Assembly: GCA_900557255.1 (NCBI GenBank)
Contig: USSA01000146.1
Span: 1 to 7,390 of the forward strand
Length of the DNA: 7,390 nucleotides
From: an uncultured Prevotella sp.
Lineage (GTDB): Bacteria; Bacteroidota; Bacteroidia; Bacteroidales; Bacteroidaceae
Reading direction: 5' to 3'
Shown: piece after piece, positions 1 to 6,523 of the stretch
How the letters are laid out: each line of letters starts with the position of its first letter
Numbering within the stretch: the first letter of the stretch is position 1
The notes under the pieces: generated by a model
The model's database searches: none
What the model saw: the letters and a program-made list of their open reading frames with translations, nothing else
Told to the model about the DNA's origin: nothing
Program-made: the position numbers and the translations under genes

Positions 1-791
1 TCTCTGATGACCATCAGGGTGCGCTCCTGGCTGGTCTTACAGGTCAGGAGGAGAGCCTGAAGTTCGGTATTGTGGGTGGCATTGCTCATCCGCAGGTGGA
101 TATGACAAAGGTGAACTATGACAAGAAGCCTTGGACCAACAATCCTACCGAGCAGATTAGTTATGTAAGCTGCCATGACGATATGTGTCTGGTAGACCGT
201 CTGAAGGCAAGTATCTCATCTCTTACCGACAAGAATATCCCTGAAGCAATACGTACTGCCGAGTTGCTCCGCATCGATAAGCTTGCGCAGACCTGCGTCT
301 TCACTTCCCAGGGTGTTCCTTTCATCCTTGCCGGCGAAGAGATGCTCCGCGACAAGAAGGGAGTACACAACAGCTATAATTCTCCTGACAGCATCAACCA
401 GTTTACCTGGACCAATCTGCAGAAATATCCGCAGGCGTTTGCTTATTACAAGAGTCTGATCCAGCTCCGCAAGAATCATCCGGCATTCCGTCTTTCAACA
501 GGCGATAAGGTGCGTCAGCATCTGGAGTTCCTACCTAGTCAGGATGCCAATGGCAACAAGCAGACTTGCCTCGTAGGTTTCCAGCTCAAGAATCTGGAGG
601 GCATTGATGCCTGGAAGAACATCATCGTGATCTATAACTTCAATAAGGAGGCAAAGAAGATGCAGATTCCTGAGGGTAATTATACCGTGGCTTGCTGCAA
701 TGGTATAATCAATGAGGAAGGCTTAGGCTTTGTTTCGGGAAAGGAAGTTGAGGTTGCCCCTCAGTCAGCCTTGATTCTTTATCAGAAATAG
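1..791 (+). CDS. pulA: Type I pullulanase (GH13), C-terminal part, 5' end outside window
   Basis: The frame is open from base 3 and runs to TAG at 789-791, giving the last 262 residues; the true start lies upstream of the window. Pullulanases hydrolyse α-1,6 branch points of pullulan, amylopectin and glycogen. The visible part starts late in the catalytic barrel. It contains conserved region IV, YVSCHDDMCLVDRL (bases 162-203), whose His-Asp pair (174-179) is the expected third catalytic position. It is followed by the type I pullulanase stretch VPFILAGEEMLRDKKG and NSYNSPDSINQ, and then a β-rich C-terminal domain from about base 490. The usual HDN of region IV is HDD here; I think this is common in Bacteroidota relatives, but that is from memory. 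Catalytic regions I-III and any signal peptide are outside the window, so cell location cannot be judged. The gene ends 24 bp before the SusA-like gene and is probably co-transcribed with it. Confidence 0.93.
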   Translation, partial: SDDHQGALLAGLTGQEESLKFGIVGGIAHPQVDMTKVNYDKKPWTNNPTEQISYVSCHDDMCLVDRLKASISSLTDKNIPEAIRTAELLRIDKLAQTCVFTSQGVPFILAGEEMLRDKKGVHNSYNSPDSINQFTWTNLQKYPQAFAYYKSLIQLRKNHPAFRLSTGDKVRQHLEFLPSQDANGNKQTCLVGFQLKNLEGIDAWKNIIVIYNFNKEAKKMQIPEGNYTVACCNGIINEEGLGFVSGKEVEVAPQSALILYQK

Positions 792-815
792 TTTATATAT
801 ATAATAAGGTGTAAT

Positions 816-2741
816 ATGAAAAAGATAATAGCTTCATTAGTGCTTATGGGTAGCGCAATAAGTATGAACGCGGCAGTTAACGTAAGCCGCATTGAACCTA
901 CCGACTGGTATGTGGGCATGAAAGATGCTTCGCTCCAGTTGATGGTGTATGGCAAGGATATCAAGAATGCCGATGTAACGGTAGACTATCCGGGTGTAAA
1001 GGTAGACAGCATCGCCCGCCTTGATTCTCCTAATTATCTCCTGGTTTATCTTAACCTCAATGGAGCAAAGGCTGGAGAGATGACCCTCAACTTCAAGCAG
1101 GGCAAACAGTCGAAGAAGGTAAAGTATGTGTTGAAGAACCGTGAGATGGCGGGCGACAAGCGCATCGGTTTCTCTAATGAGGATGTGCTCTATATGCTGA
1201 TGCCAGACCGTTTTGCCAATGGCAATCTGAAAAATGATGCCTTTAAGACGATGCGTGATAAGACCTGCAACCGTGTAGAGCCTAGTCTGCGACATGGTGG
1301 CGACCTGGAGGGAATCCGCCAGCACTTGGATTATTTTAACCAGTTGGGGGTAACCGCTCTGTGGTTTACCCCGGTTTTGGAGAACGACAGTCCAAGTAAC
1401 GGCAAAAACAGCAGTTATCATGGTTATGCTACCACCAATTATTATCGTGTAGACCCACGTTTCGGAACCAATGCCGATTATAAGCAGCTGATAGATGAGG
1501 CTCACAAGAAAGGTTTGAAGATAGTGATGGATATGATTTTCAACCATTGCGGCTTCGAGCATCCTTGGGTTGCCGATATGCCTTCAAAGGACTGGTTCAA
1601 TAAACCAGAATGGCTGGCTCCTGAAAATCAGACTGCCGAGCATCAGAAGAACATCGGTACGGTGGATGGCGCTGCTAAGGTGAACGATAAGTATCTGCAG
1701 ACCAGTTATAAGCTGACTCCTGTACTCGATCCATACGCCAGCAAGGTTGATCTCACAGAAACCGTAGACGGCTGGTTTGTTCCAACTATGCCTGACCTCA
1801 ACCAGCGTAACCCACACGTTATCAAGTATCTGATTCAGAACAGCGAGTGGTGGATAGAGAGCGCTGGTATCGACGGCATCCGTATGGATACCTATCCTTA
1901 TGCCGACCGCGATGCGATGGCACACTGGATGAAGGTGCTGGGCGAGGAGTATCCTCACTTCAATACCGTAGGCGAGACTTGGGTAACCGAACCTGCCTAT
2001 ACTGCAGCCTGGCAGAAGGACAGCAAACTTTCTGAGAAGAACAGTTATCTGCCAACCGTTATGGATTTCGCCTTTTTCGACCGCATCAATAGTGCAAAGA
2101 AAGAGGAGACCGATGACTGGTGGAACGGCATGAACCGTCTCTACAACGTGTTCTGCTACGACTATCTCTATCCTAATCCAAAGAGCGTAATGGCATTCAT
2201 CGAGAATCATGATACCGACCGCTTCCTGGGTGAAGGCAAGGATACCCTGGCTCTGAAGCAGGCGCTGTCATTGCTTCTTACCATCAACCGCACTCCTCAG
2301 CTCTATTATGGTACAGAGGTGCTGATGAACGGTACCAAGAGTGTAACCGATGGTAATGTACGCAAGGACTTCCCTGGCGGTTGGGCTGGTGATAAGCACA
2401 ATGCCTTTACTGCCGAAGGTAGAACACAGGCAGAAAACCAGATGTTCAACTGGCTCAGCAACCTGTTGCACTGGCGTCAGGGCAATGAAGTGATTACCAA
2501 GGGCAAGCAGACCCAGTTCTGTCCTCAGAAGGGTGTGTATGTCATTGCCCGCCAGTATAAGGGGAAGAGCGTGATGACGGTTATCAACGGCAAGAACGAG
2601 GCAAACGAGTTGAATGTTTCCCGTTATGCAGAGATTATCGGTTCTCATGACAAGGCTACGGATGTTACAAACGGTCGCACCGTTCTTATCAACAAGAACG
2701 TGAAGCTCCGTCCTCGCCAGAGCATGATTCTTGAGTTCTAA
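816..2741 (+). CDS. susA: SusA-like neopullulanase / α-amylase (GH13), exported
   Basis: This complete 641-aa enzyme is predicted to hydrolyse α-1,4-linked malto-oligosaccharides and pullulan in the periplasm. Residues 1-20 form a Sec signal peptide (MKKII, hydrophobic core, end near SMNA) without a lipobox cysteine, arguing against a surface lipoprotein like SusG. An N-terminal β-domain (about 22-110, cyclomaltodextrinase-N type) precedes the GH13 barrel. All catalytic regions are present: DMIFNH (D239-H244), MPDLN, GIRMD with nucleophile D358, GETW with acid/base E387, and ENHD with D466. A C-terminal β-domain follows from about residue 555. The HGGDLEGI, LGVTALWFTPVLEND and YHGYA stretches resemble the Bacteroides SusA/neopullulanase group, and the length is close to that of SusA (about 617 aa). 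The ATG at 816 follows an AT-rich gap with AAGG (805-808), and the signal peptide supports this start. It sits 24 bp behind the pullulanase gene and ahead of a terminator, so it is the last gene of that operon. Exact substrate preference cannot be read from sequence. Confidence 0.93.
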   Translation: MKKIIASLVLMGSAISMNAAVNVSRIEPTDWYVGMKDASLQLMVYGKDIKNADVTVDYPGVKVDSIARLDSPNYLLVYLNLNGAKAGEMTLNFKQGKQSKKVKYVLKNREMAGDKRIGFSNEDVLYMLMPDRFANGNLKNDAFKTMRDKTCNRVEPSLRHGGDLEGIRQHLDYFNQLGVTALWFTPVLENDSPSNGKNSSYHGYATTNYYRVDPRFGTNADYKQLIDEAHKKGLKIVMDMIFNHCGFEHPWVADMPSKDWFNKPEWLAPENQTAEHQKNIGTVDGAAKVNDKYLQTSYKLTPVLDPYASKVDLTETVDGWFVPTMPDLNQRNPHVIKYLIQNSEWWIESAGIDGIRMDTYPYADRDAMAHWMKVLGEEYPHFNTVGETWVTEPAYTAAWQKDSKLSEKNSYLPTVMDFAFFDRINSAKKEETDDWWNGMNRLYNVFCYDYLYPNPKSVMAFIENHDTDRFLGEGKDTLALKQALSLLLTINRTPQLYYGTEVLMNGTKSVTDGNVRKDFPGGWAGDKHNAFTAEGRTQAENQMFNWLSNLLHWRQGNEVITKGKQTQFCPQKGVYVIARQYKGKSVMTVINGKNEANELNVSRYAEIIGSHDKATDVTNGRTVLINKNVKLRPRQSMILEF

Positions 2742-2747
2742 AGACTT

Positions 2748-2767
2748 AGTATCAGTCACTTGATACT
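2748..2767 (+). repeat. Short inverted repeat after the SusA-like gene
   Basis: AGTATCA (2748-2754) and TGATACT (2761-2767) are perfect inverted arms of 7 bp around a 6-nt loop, starting 6 bp after the stop codon. No T-tract follows, so it is not a terminator by itself. It could be a 3'-end stabilising hairpin ahead of the true terminator, or chance. Confidence 0.35.
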
Positions 2768-2777
2768 TTCATATCTC

Positions 2778-2817
2778 AGCAGGCTAACGCAGTTATCAGT
2801 GTTAGCCTGCTTTTTTT
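2778..2817 (+). terminator. Rho-independent terminator of the pullulanase/SusA-like operon
   Basis: The arm AGCAGGCTAAC (2778-2788) pairs perfectly with GTTAGCCTGCT (2801-2811). The stem extends inward by a G:U and a C:G pair, leaving an 8-nt loop (2791-2798), and a run of seven Ts ends at 2817. Stem strength and T-tract make this a clear intrinsic terminator. It separates the enzyme operon from the regulatory operon. Confidence 0.9.
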
Positions 2818-2830
2818 CATAAAAATATTC

Positions 2831-2859
2831 TTTCGTTTCAATTATTCTTTGTAAATTTG
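2831..2859 (+). promoter_or_regulatory. Bacteroidota-type promoter of the regulator operon
   Basis: TAAATTTG at 2852-2859 matches the Bacteroidota -7 consensus TAnnTTTG exactly. A weak -33-like TTTCG starts at 2831, with a spacer of about 17 bp, slightly shorter than the usual 19-21. The inferred transcription start is near 2865-2868, giving a short leader of about 20 nt before the ATG at 2887. The site lies just after a terminator, as expected for an independent transcription unit. Confidence 0.6.
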
Positions 2860-2886
2860 CAGCAGAGTTAACGAAATAGCTTTAGA

Positions 2887-3072
2887 ATGATAGAAGAATT
2901 AGGCAAATGGCTGTTAGATATAGCAAAATATATTGTTACAGCTTATGTTTTAGTGAGAATGTTTGGTAATGATGATGGTTCGATTTGGACTTTAATAGGA
3001 GCAGTCTTTTTTGCAGCTCTTACGTTTGGGACAGGGTTATATCTTATCAGACGAAGTGAAAATAAAAAATAA
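2887..3072 (+). CDS. Small two-helix membrane protein, DUF6722-like
   Basis: This 61-aa protein starts at ATG 2887 about 20 nt after the inferred transcription start, with no Shine-Dalgarno, which is normal for this phylum. It has an amphipathic N-terminus (MIEELGKWLLDIAKYI), a first hydrophobic helix at about residues 12-27 and a second at about 33-54, ending in a basic tail RRSENKK. By the positive-inside rule both ends should be cytoplasmic. The ELGKWLLDIAKYI start resembles small Bacteroidota proteins that I recall as DUF6722; this is from memory and the function is unknown. It is the first gene of the regulator operon and stands 14 bp before the next micro-ORF. It is AT-rich compared with the enzyme and regulator genes. 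Confidence 0.8.
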   Translation: MIEELGKWLLDIAKYIVTAYVLVRMFGNDDGSIWTLIGAVFFAALTFGTGLYLIRRSENKK

Positions 3073-3086
3073 GAAAGGTAAATAAT

Positions 3087-3191
3087 ATGGATTACGGATT
3101 ATTAGGAATGTACTTGTTCCTTTCAGTTATAGCTATAGGCTCATTGGTTTATGTGAAGATAGAGGATCACAAAGAACAAAAAAAACAATAG
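3087..3191 (+). CDS. 34-aa single-pass membrane microprotein, copy 1
   Basis: ATG 3087 to TAG 3189-3191 encodes 34 residues and is too short for routine gene calling. A Shine-Dalgarno-like AGAAAGG (3072-3078) lies 8 nt upstream, which is notable in a phylum that rarely uses one. Residues 5-23 are hydrophobic (LLGMYLFLSVIAIGSLVYV) and are followed by a charged tail, KIEDHKEQKKQ. The predicted topology is N-terminus in the periplasm and tail in the cytoplasm. It aligns without gaps to the next ORF with 13 of 32 identical positions, including MY (8-9), G18, Y22, KIED (24-27) and K29. That conservation is the main evidence that both are real genes. GC is about 32% by my count. I do not recognise the family. 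It lies 14 bp after the 61-aa gene and 2 bp before the second copy. Confidence 0.72.
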   Translation: MDYGLLGMYLFLSVIAIGSLVYVKIEDHKEQKKQ

Positions 3192-3193
3192 CT

Positions 3194-3292
3194 ATGAATT
3201 GGAATCTTTTTAGTATGTATATCGCTCTTGCTTTGTTAGGAGTTGGTATGGTCATCTATGCAAAAATAGAAGACAGGAAGAAAGGAAAATAA
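3194..3292 (+). CDS. 32-aa single-pass membrane microprotein, copy 2, overlapping the regulator start
   Basis: ATG 3194 to TAA 3290-3292 encodes 32 residues. Its stop shares base 3292 with the regulator ATG (TAATG), a classic coupling junction. Residues 5-23 form one hydrophobic helix (LFSMYIALALLGVGMVIYA), followed by the cytoplasmic-type tail KIEDRKKGK. The MY, G18, Y22 and KIED positions match copy 1, so the pair probably arose by tandem duplication and then diverged. No Shine-Dalgarno precedes it and only CT separates it from the previous stop, so translation probably depends on coupling. The codons for its basic tail hold AGGAAGAAAGG (3275-3285), which can serve as the ribosome site for the regulator. 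Besides a protein function, it could act mainly as a translated leader setting regulator expression. GC is about 32% by my count. Confidence 0.72.
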   Translation: MNWNLFSMYIALALLGVGMVIYAKIEDRKKGK

Positions 3293-3294
3293 TG
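3275..3294 (+). promoter_or_regulatory. Embedded ribosome site and TAATG coupling junction of the regulator
   Basis: A purine-rich AGGAAGAAAGG (3275-3285) ends 6 nt before ATG 3292 and lies inside the last codons of the 32-aa ORF. The stop of that ORF overlaps the regulator ATG by one base. This suggests that regulator translation is tied to translation of the microprotein. It also supports ATG 3292 as the start, together with the signal peptide directly after it. Confidence 0.65.
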
Positions 3295-6285
3295 ATTAGA
3301 AGATACATTCTAACCTTTATAGCAGCATTGATCGTTACCTTGAGCAGTTGGGCGCAAGGTGGGCTGCCTAGTCGCTATAATGTAAGCTATCTCAATATGG
3401 CTGCAGGTATGCCGAATAATTTTGCTGATGATATCTTTCAGGACTCTTACGGCTTCGTATGGATCAGTACGCATGGTGGTGGACTGGTGCGCTACGATGG
3501 TTTCAATTTCATGAACTTCGGTTTGGGGTCTGTAGGAATCAGTCTGCGAAGCAACAGCTGCCGTAATGTCTGCGAAGATCCGTTCAAGCGCCTTTGGGTG
3601 GCTTTCGAAGAAGGTCCGCAGGTGCTCGACCTTAATACCATGCAGCCTGTTGTTCCACCTTGTGAGAACAGCCAGGTAGAGGCACAACTCAACAAAGTAT
3701 TCAAGAACCTTTGCACCCGAATATATTGTGATGCAAAGGGCAATATATGGATGCTGTCTGTCAACCAGCTTACCCGTTTCGGCTTTAACGAAAAGGGCGA
3801 GGTGAACAGCGTCTTGTCCACATCCTATCCTTATAATGCTCCCGACCTCGGAATCTGTGATGTCTATCGCAGAGGAACGGTTGTTTTATGCAACAATGGA
3901 GTGGTGAGCGAGTTCTCAGTGAAGAACAATCAGCTCGTGGCAAAGAACATCTCATCCCTGTTCCCTCCGCTCGAAGGTCGGTATGGGGGGGCGCTTATTT
4001 ATTATCATGGTAAGATATGGATGGGTACGAATCGCGGATTGTTTAATAGTGGCAAGCAGGAATTCCATTGCTCTGCTACCGACCATTCGCTCCAGCACGA
4101 AGTAGTGACGAGCCTTGCCGTTTCTCCAGATGACAAACTTCTGGTAGGAACGCTCTGTGGCGTAGATATCTTCAATGATAAGACCGGAGAGATAGAACAT
4201 TGGAACACTGCTATGGCTGTGAATCCGCTGAGCAGCAACTTTATCAACAGTCTTTTCTCAAAGAACGGACAGATATGGGTAGGCTCTGAGACGGGTGGTG
4301 TTATCAAACTGGCTCCACGTCAGCTGAATTTGGAATTCTACCGTCACGACCCCGCCAACCCGGGCAGTATCTCTCCCAACGCCGTCAATTCCATGTATGC
4401 GGCAGCCGACGGAACCCTGTGGGTAGGAACCGTAGAGGGAGGTCTCAATGCCTTGACTCCAGGCAGCATGAACTTTGTTCATTATACGGTGGCAAATTCC
4501 GGTTTGCCGCATAATACCGTCTCGGTTCTTGCAGCTGATAACCGCAATCAACTCTGGATTGGTACCTGGGGAAGGGGTTTTGCGGTGATGAATCTCAGTC
4601 AGCCGGGCAAGATTATTCCTCTGGTGGTTGATGCTAAGCATCAGCATTTACTCAACTTTGCCGGTGCTTTGGCTTACGATCCTATCAATGATGGTATGTG
4701 GCTCGGCACCAATGATGGTCTCTTCTTCTATGATATGAAGCGCCGCCAACTCATTGAACCTTTCAGGGGATGCCAGAATGTGCGCGGCTGCATTGGCTCT
4801 CTGATAACCCGAAAGGGCAAACTCCTGATGGGTTGTGTGCGGGGAATGGTAGAGGTCGACCTCAAGTCGCGTGCTCATGGCAAGGGCGATTTCGCTGTGA
4901 CGTATCATCAGTATAAACTCGACAATCCGAAGAGTGGAGTCTTCGATAAGATATTGTCTTTCTGCCAGGCTAAGGATGGAAAGATATGGATGGGCAGTAA
5001 CGGCTACGGTCTGTATTGCTATACCAGCGATAAAAACGGAAAGACTCAAGTGAAGTCGTATACCACCAATAACGGACTTGCCAACAATATAGTGAAGGGT
5101 ATTGTAGAGGATAACCAGGGTATGTTGTGGATAGCTACCGATAACGGACTCTCTATCTTCAATCCGAAGACCGAGGCATTCTGCAGTTTCTCCCGTGAAG
5201 ACGGTCTGATCAGTTCGCAGTTCTATTTCAATGGAGCCATCCGCAATGCCAAGGGCGAGATATTCCTGGGCACTGATACGGGTATGATGGCTGTAAAGGG
5301 CATAAACCGTTCTGTGCATCAGACGGGTAAGTTGTGCTTTACCGAACTTCTGGTAGATAACCAGCCTGTTTTTGCCGGCAGCGATTATCTGGAAGAAGAC
5401 ATTTCTATTGCCAGAAAGTTGCGTATCCATGAGAGTGATAAGTCGTTCACCCTCTTTTTCTCAGCGCTCAATTATGGCAGCGAGAGTCAGGGTGTATATC
5501 TCTATCGCATGAAGGGATACGAGAATGAGTGGGTTCAACTCAAGGCTGGTCAGCATAGTGTGCGTTATTCCACTCTGCCAGCTGGAGACTATAAGTTTGA
5601 GGTGAAATATATCCCATCTATCAATTCCGACAAGGAGCAGGTGATCTCTGTAGAAGTTCAGATTACTCCTTATTTCTGGAAGAGCTGGTGGTTTGTTACC
5701 CTTATTATAATAGGTATCATCGCCTTGCTCCAATATGCTTATGTGCGCCGTCTCAACAAGATGCGCGAAGAGGAGGTAGAGGCTCTGTACCGTCCTATCG
5801 AGGCTGCGATGAAGGAAAGTGATGAACCTGAAAAGCTGCAGAGTCGCATCCAGATGATTCTGCAGAACCAGAAGCGTTATCAGGACAGTCAGAAAAAGAG
5901 CATTGAGGCTGACAGGAAGATGGTAGAGGAGAATATGCGTCCATTCATGGAAGAAGTGATGGATGTGATGGAGAAGAATTACGATAATTCGGAGTTTGGT
6001 GTACAGGAACTGGCAGATGCCTTGGGCATATCCCGCAGTGTACTGAGCAAGAATCTCTCCAAGGAGACAGGCTTGCCAACAGCCCAGTTTATCCGCAACT
6101 ACCGTCTTGACATCTCGCGCAAGATGATGGCTGATAAAACTTCCAACCGAAATATTACGGAGATAGCCTACCGTGTAGGCTTCAACGATCCGAAGTATTT
6201 CACCCGTTGCTTCACCAAGCAGTTTGGCATCTCGCCGACTGCATATAAGGATCAGTTGGATTCTCAGGGTTCAGATATGGCATAG
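3292..6285 (+). CDS. Membrane-spanning one-component regulator: HTCS-like sensor fused directly to AraC-type HTH
   Basis: This 997-aa protein probably senses a glycan fragment in the periplasm and binds DNA in the cytoplasm to activate the neighbouring SusC-type operon. Residues 1-22 are a signal peptide (ends SWAQ). Residues 30-670 contain about 13-14 Reg_prop-type propeller repeats with IWMGT/LWVGT/GGL signatures, enough for two seven-bladed propellers as in HTCS sensors. A Y_Y_Y domain (about 722-790) leads into PYFWKSWW and a single transmembrane helix (799-818). Residues 820-885 form a charged, probably helical or coiled-coil linker. Residues 886-989 are an AraC-family DNA-binding domain with helix-turn-helix motifs near 903-923 and 955-975 and the signature EIAYRVGFNDPKYFTRCFTKQFGISPTAY split over 957-985. 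Classical HTCS proteins (about 1300-1450 aa) carry HisKA, HATPase and receiver domains between membrane helix and HTH; I see none of their motifs and the frame is uninterrupted. Topology therefore resembles SusR-type membrane-bound regulators in logic, though the architecture differs. It is the last gene of its operon. Confidence 0.92.
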   Translation: MIRRYILTFIAALIVTLSSWAQGGLPSRYNVSYLNMAAGMPNNFADDIFQDSYGFVWISTHGGGLVRYDGFNFMNFGLGSVGISLRSNSCRNVCEDPFKRLWVAFEEGPQVLDLNTMQPVVPPCENSQVEAQLNKVFKNLCTRIYCDAKGNIWMLSVNQLTRFGFNEKGEVNSVLSTSYPYNAPDLGICDVYRRGTVVLCNNGVVSEFSVKNNQLVAKNISSLFPPLEGRYGGALIYYHGKIWMGTNRGLFNSGKQEFHCSATDHSLQHEVVTSLAVSPDDKLLVGTLCGVDIFNDKTGEIEHWNTAMAVNPLSSNFINSLFSKNGQIWVGSETGGVIKLAPRQLNLEFYRHDPANPGSISPNAVNSMYAAADGTLWVGTVEGGLNALTPGSMNFVHYTVANSGLPHNTVSVLAADNRNQLWIGTWGRGFAVMNLSQPGKIIPLVVDAKHQHLLNFAGALAYDPINDGMWLGTNDGLFFYDMKRRQLIEPFRGCQNVRGCIGSLITRKGKLLMGCVRGMVEVDLKSRAHGKGDFAVTYHQYKLDNPKSGVFDKILSFCQAKDGKIWMGSNGYGLYCYTSDKNGKTQVKSYTTNNGLANNIVKGIVEDNQGMLWIATDNGLSIFNPKTEAFCSFSREDGLISSQFYFNGAIRNAKGEIFLGTDTGMMAVKGINRSVHQTGKLCFTELLVDNQPVFAGSDYLEEDISIARKLRIHESDKSFTLFFSALNYGSESQGVYLYRMKGYENEWVQLKAGQHSVRYSTLPAGDYKFEVKYIPSINSDKEQVISVEVQITPYFWKSWWFVTLIIIGIIALLQYAYVRRLNKMREEEVEALYRPIEAAMKESDEPEKLQSRIQMILQNQKRYQDSQKKSIEADRKMVEENMRPFMEEVMDVMEKNYDNSEFGVQELADALGISRSVLSKNLSKETGLPTAQFIRNYRLDISRKMMADKTSNRNITEIAYRVGFNDPKYFTRCFTKQFGISPTAYKDQLDSQGSDMA

Positions 6286-6355
6286 TTCTCCTTGGATTCT
6301 TCGGAGAAATAATGTTCCTGGATGTGATAATTTGTTAAGTAAATAAAATAAAACT

Positions 6356-6395
6356 GAGGGGCTACTTGATATAAGTCAAGTAACCCCTTGTTTTG
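6356..6395 (+). terminator. Intrinsic terminator after the regulator
   Basis: GGGGcTACTTGA (6358-6369) pairs with TCAAGTAaCCCC (6376-6387), with one C/A mismatch and a 6-nt loop. The A-T pair at 6357/6388 extends the base. TTGTTTTG follows, an interrupted T-tract. A weaker 6-bp hairpin, TTCTCC (6286-6291) with GGAGAA (6303-6308), lies directly after the stop codon. Together these close the regulator operon and make readthrough into the SusC-like gene unlikely. Confidence 0.82.
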
Positions 6396-6414
6396 TATGT
6401 GTGGGTACACAACT

Positions 6415-6490
6415 GGTGGATAAGCACGTAATATCCTTAAAAATCCACTGTTTATGCGTTTTGTCCACCTATAAAATCCGTTTGTCCACC
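6415..6490 (+). promoter_or_regulatory. Candidate operator: phased TCCAC boxes upstream of the SusC-like gene
   Basis: TTTGTCCACC occurs exactly twice, at 6460-6469 and 6481-6490, 21 bp apart. A third, weaker box, AATCCACTG, has its TCCAC core at 6444-6448, 20 bp before the core at 6464. An inverted copy, GGTGGATAAG (6415-6424), matches the reverse complement of the 10-mer at 8 of 10 positions. Three same-strand cores spaced 20 and 21 bp lie on one face of the helix. AraC-family activators typically bind direct half-sites about two turns apart, and the last box abuts the position where the -33 element should be. The likely ligand is the AraC-type HTH of the regulator encoded just upstream; this is inference. 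Confidence 0.6.
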
Positions 6491-6510
6491 CAACATATTC
6501 CGATTAATTG

Positions 6511-6518
6511 TACTTTTG
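6511..6518 (+). promoter_or_regulatory. -7 element of the SusC-like operon promoter
   Basis: TACTTTTG fits the Bacteroidota -7 consensus TAnnTTTG. No TTTG sits at the normal -33 distance; the closest, at 6481-6484, is 26 nt upstream and belongs to an operator box. Such a promoter should need an activator. The inferred transcription start is near 6523-6526. Confidence 0.6.
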
Positions 6519-6523
6519 CCACT

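Noticed and set aside
174..182. HDD instead of HDN in region IV of the pullulanase as a sign of lost activity
   Set aside because: The catalytic His-Asp is retained and the following Asp is at a variable, substrate-contacting position; I expect it to be ordinary in Bacteroidota enzymes.
1847..2035. 62-codon + strand frame inside the SusA-like gene
   Set aside because: It overlaps the catalytic core in another frame, and its composition (many Arg) is typical of a shifted reading of coding DNA.
4648..5430. Long antisense open frame of 260 codons inside the regulator, and others at 837-1562, 1584-2210, 2268-2759 and 3310-3687
   Set aside because: They are opposite well-supported genes, have no recognisable domain and no promoter of their own, and are explained by codon bias of the sense strand.
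5695..5945. Regulator as a frameshifted or deleted HTCS pseudogene
   Set aside because: The frame is continuous from the Y_Y_Y domain through the membrane helix to a complete AraC domain, with no leftover kinase fragments in any frame.
6286..6355. Short frames after the regulator, such as one starting ATG 6313
   Set aside because: Only a few codons long, with no conserved pattern and located among terminator hairpins.
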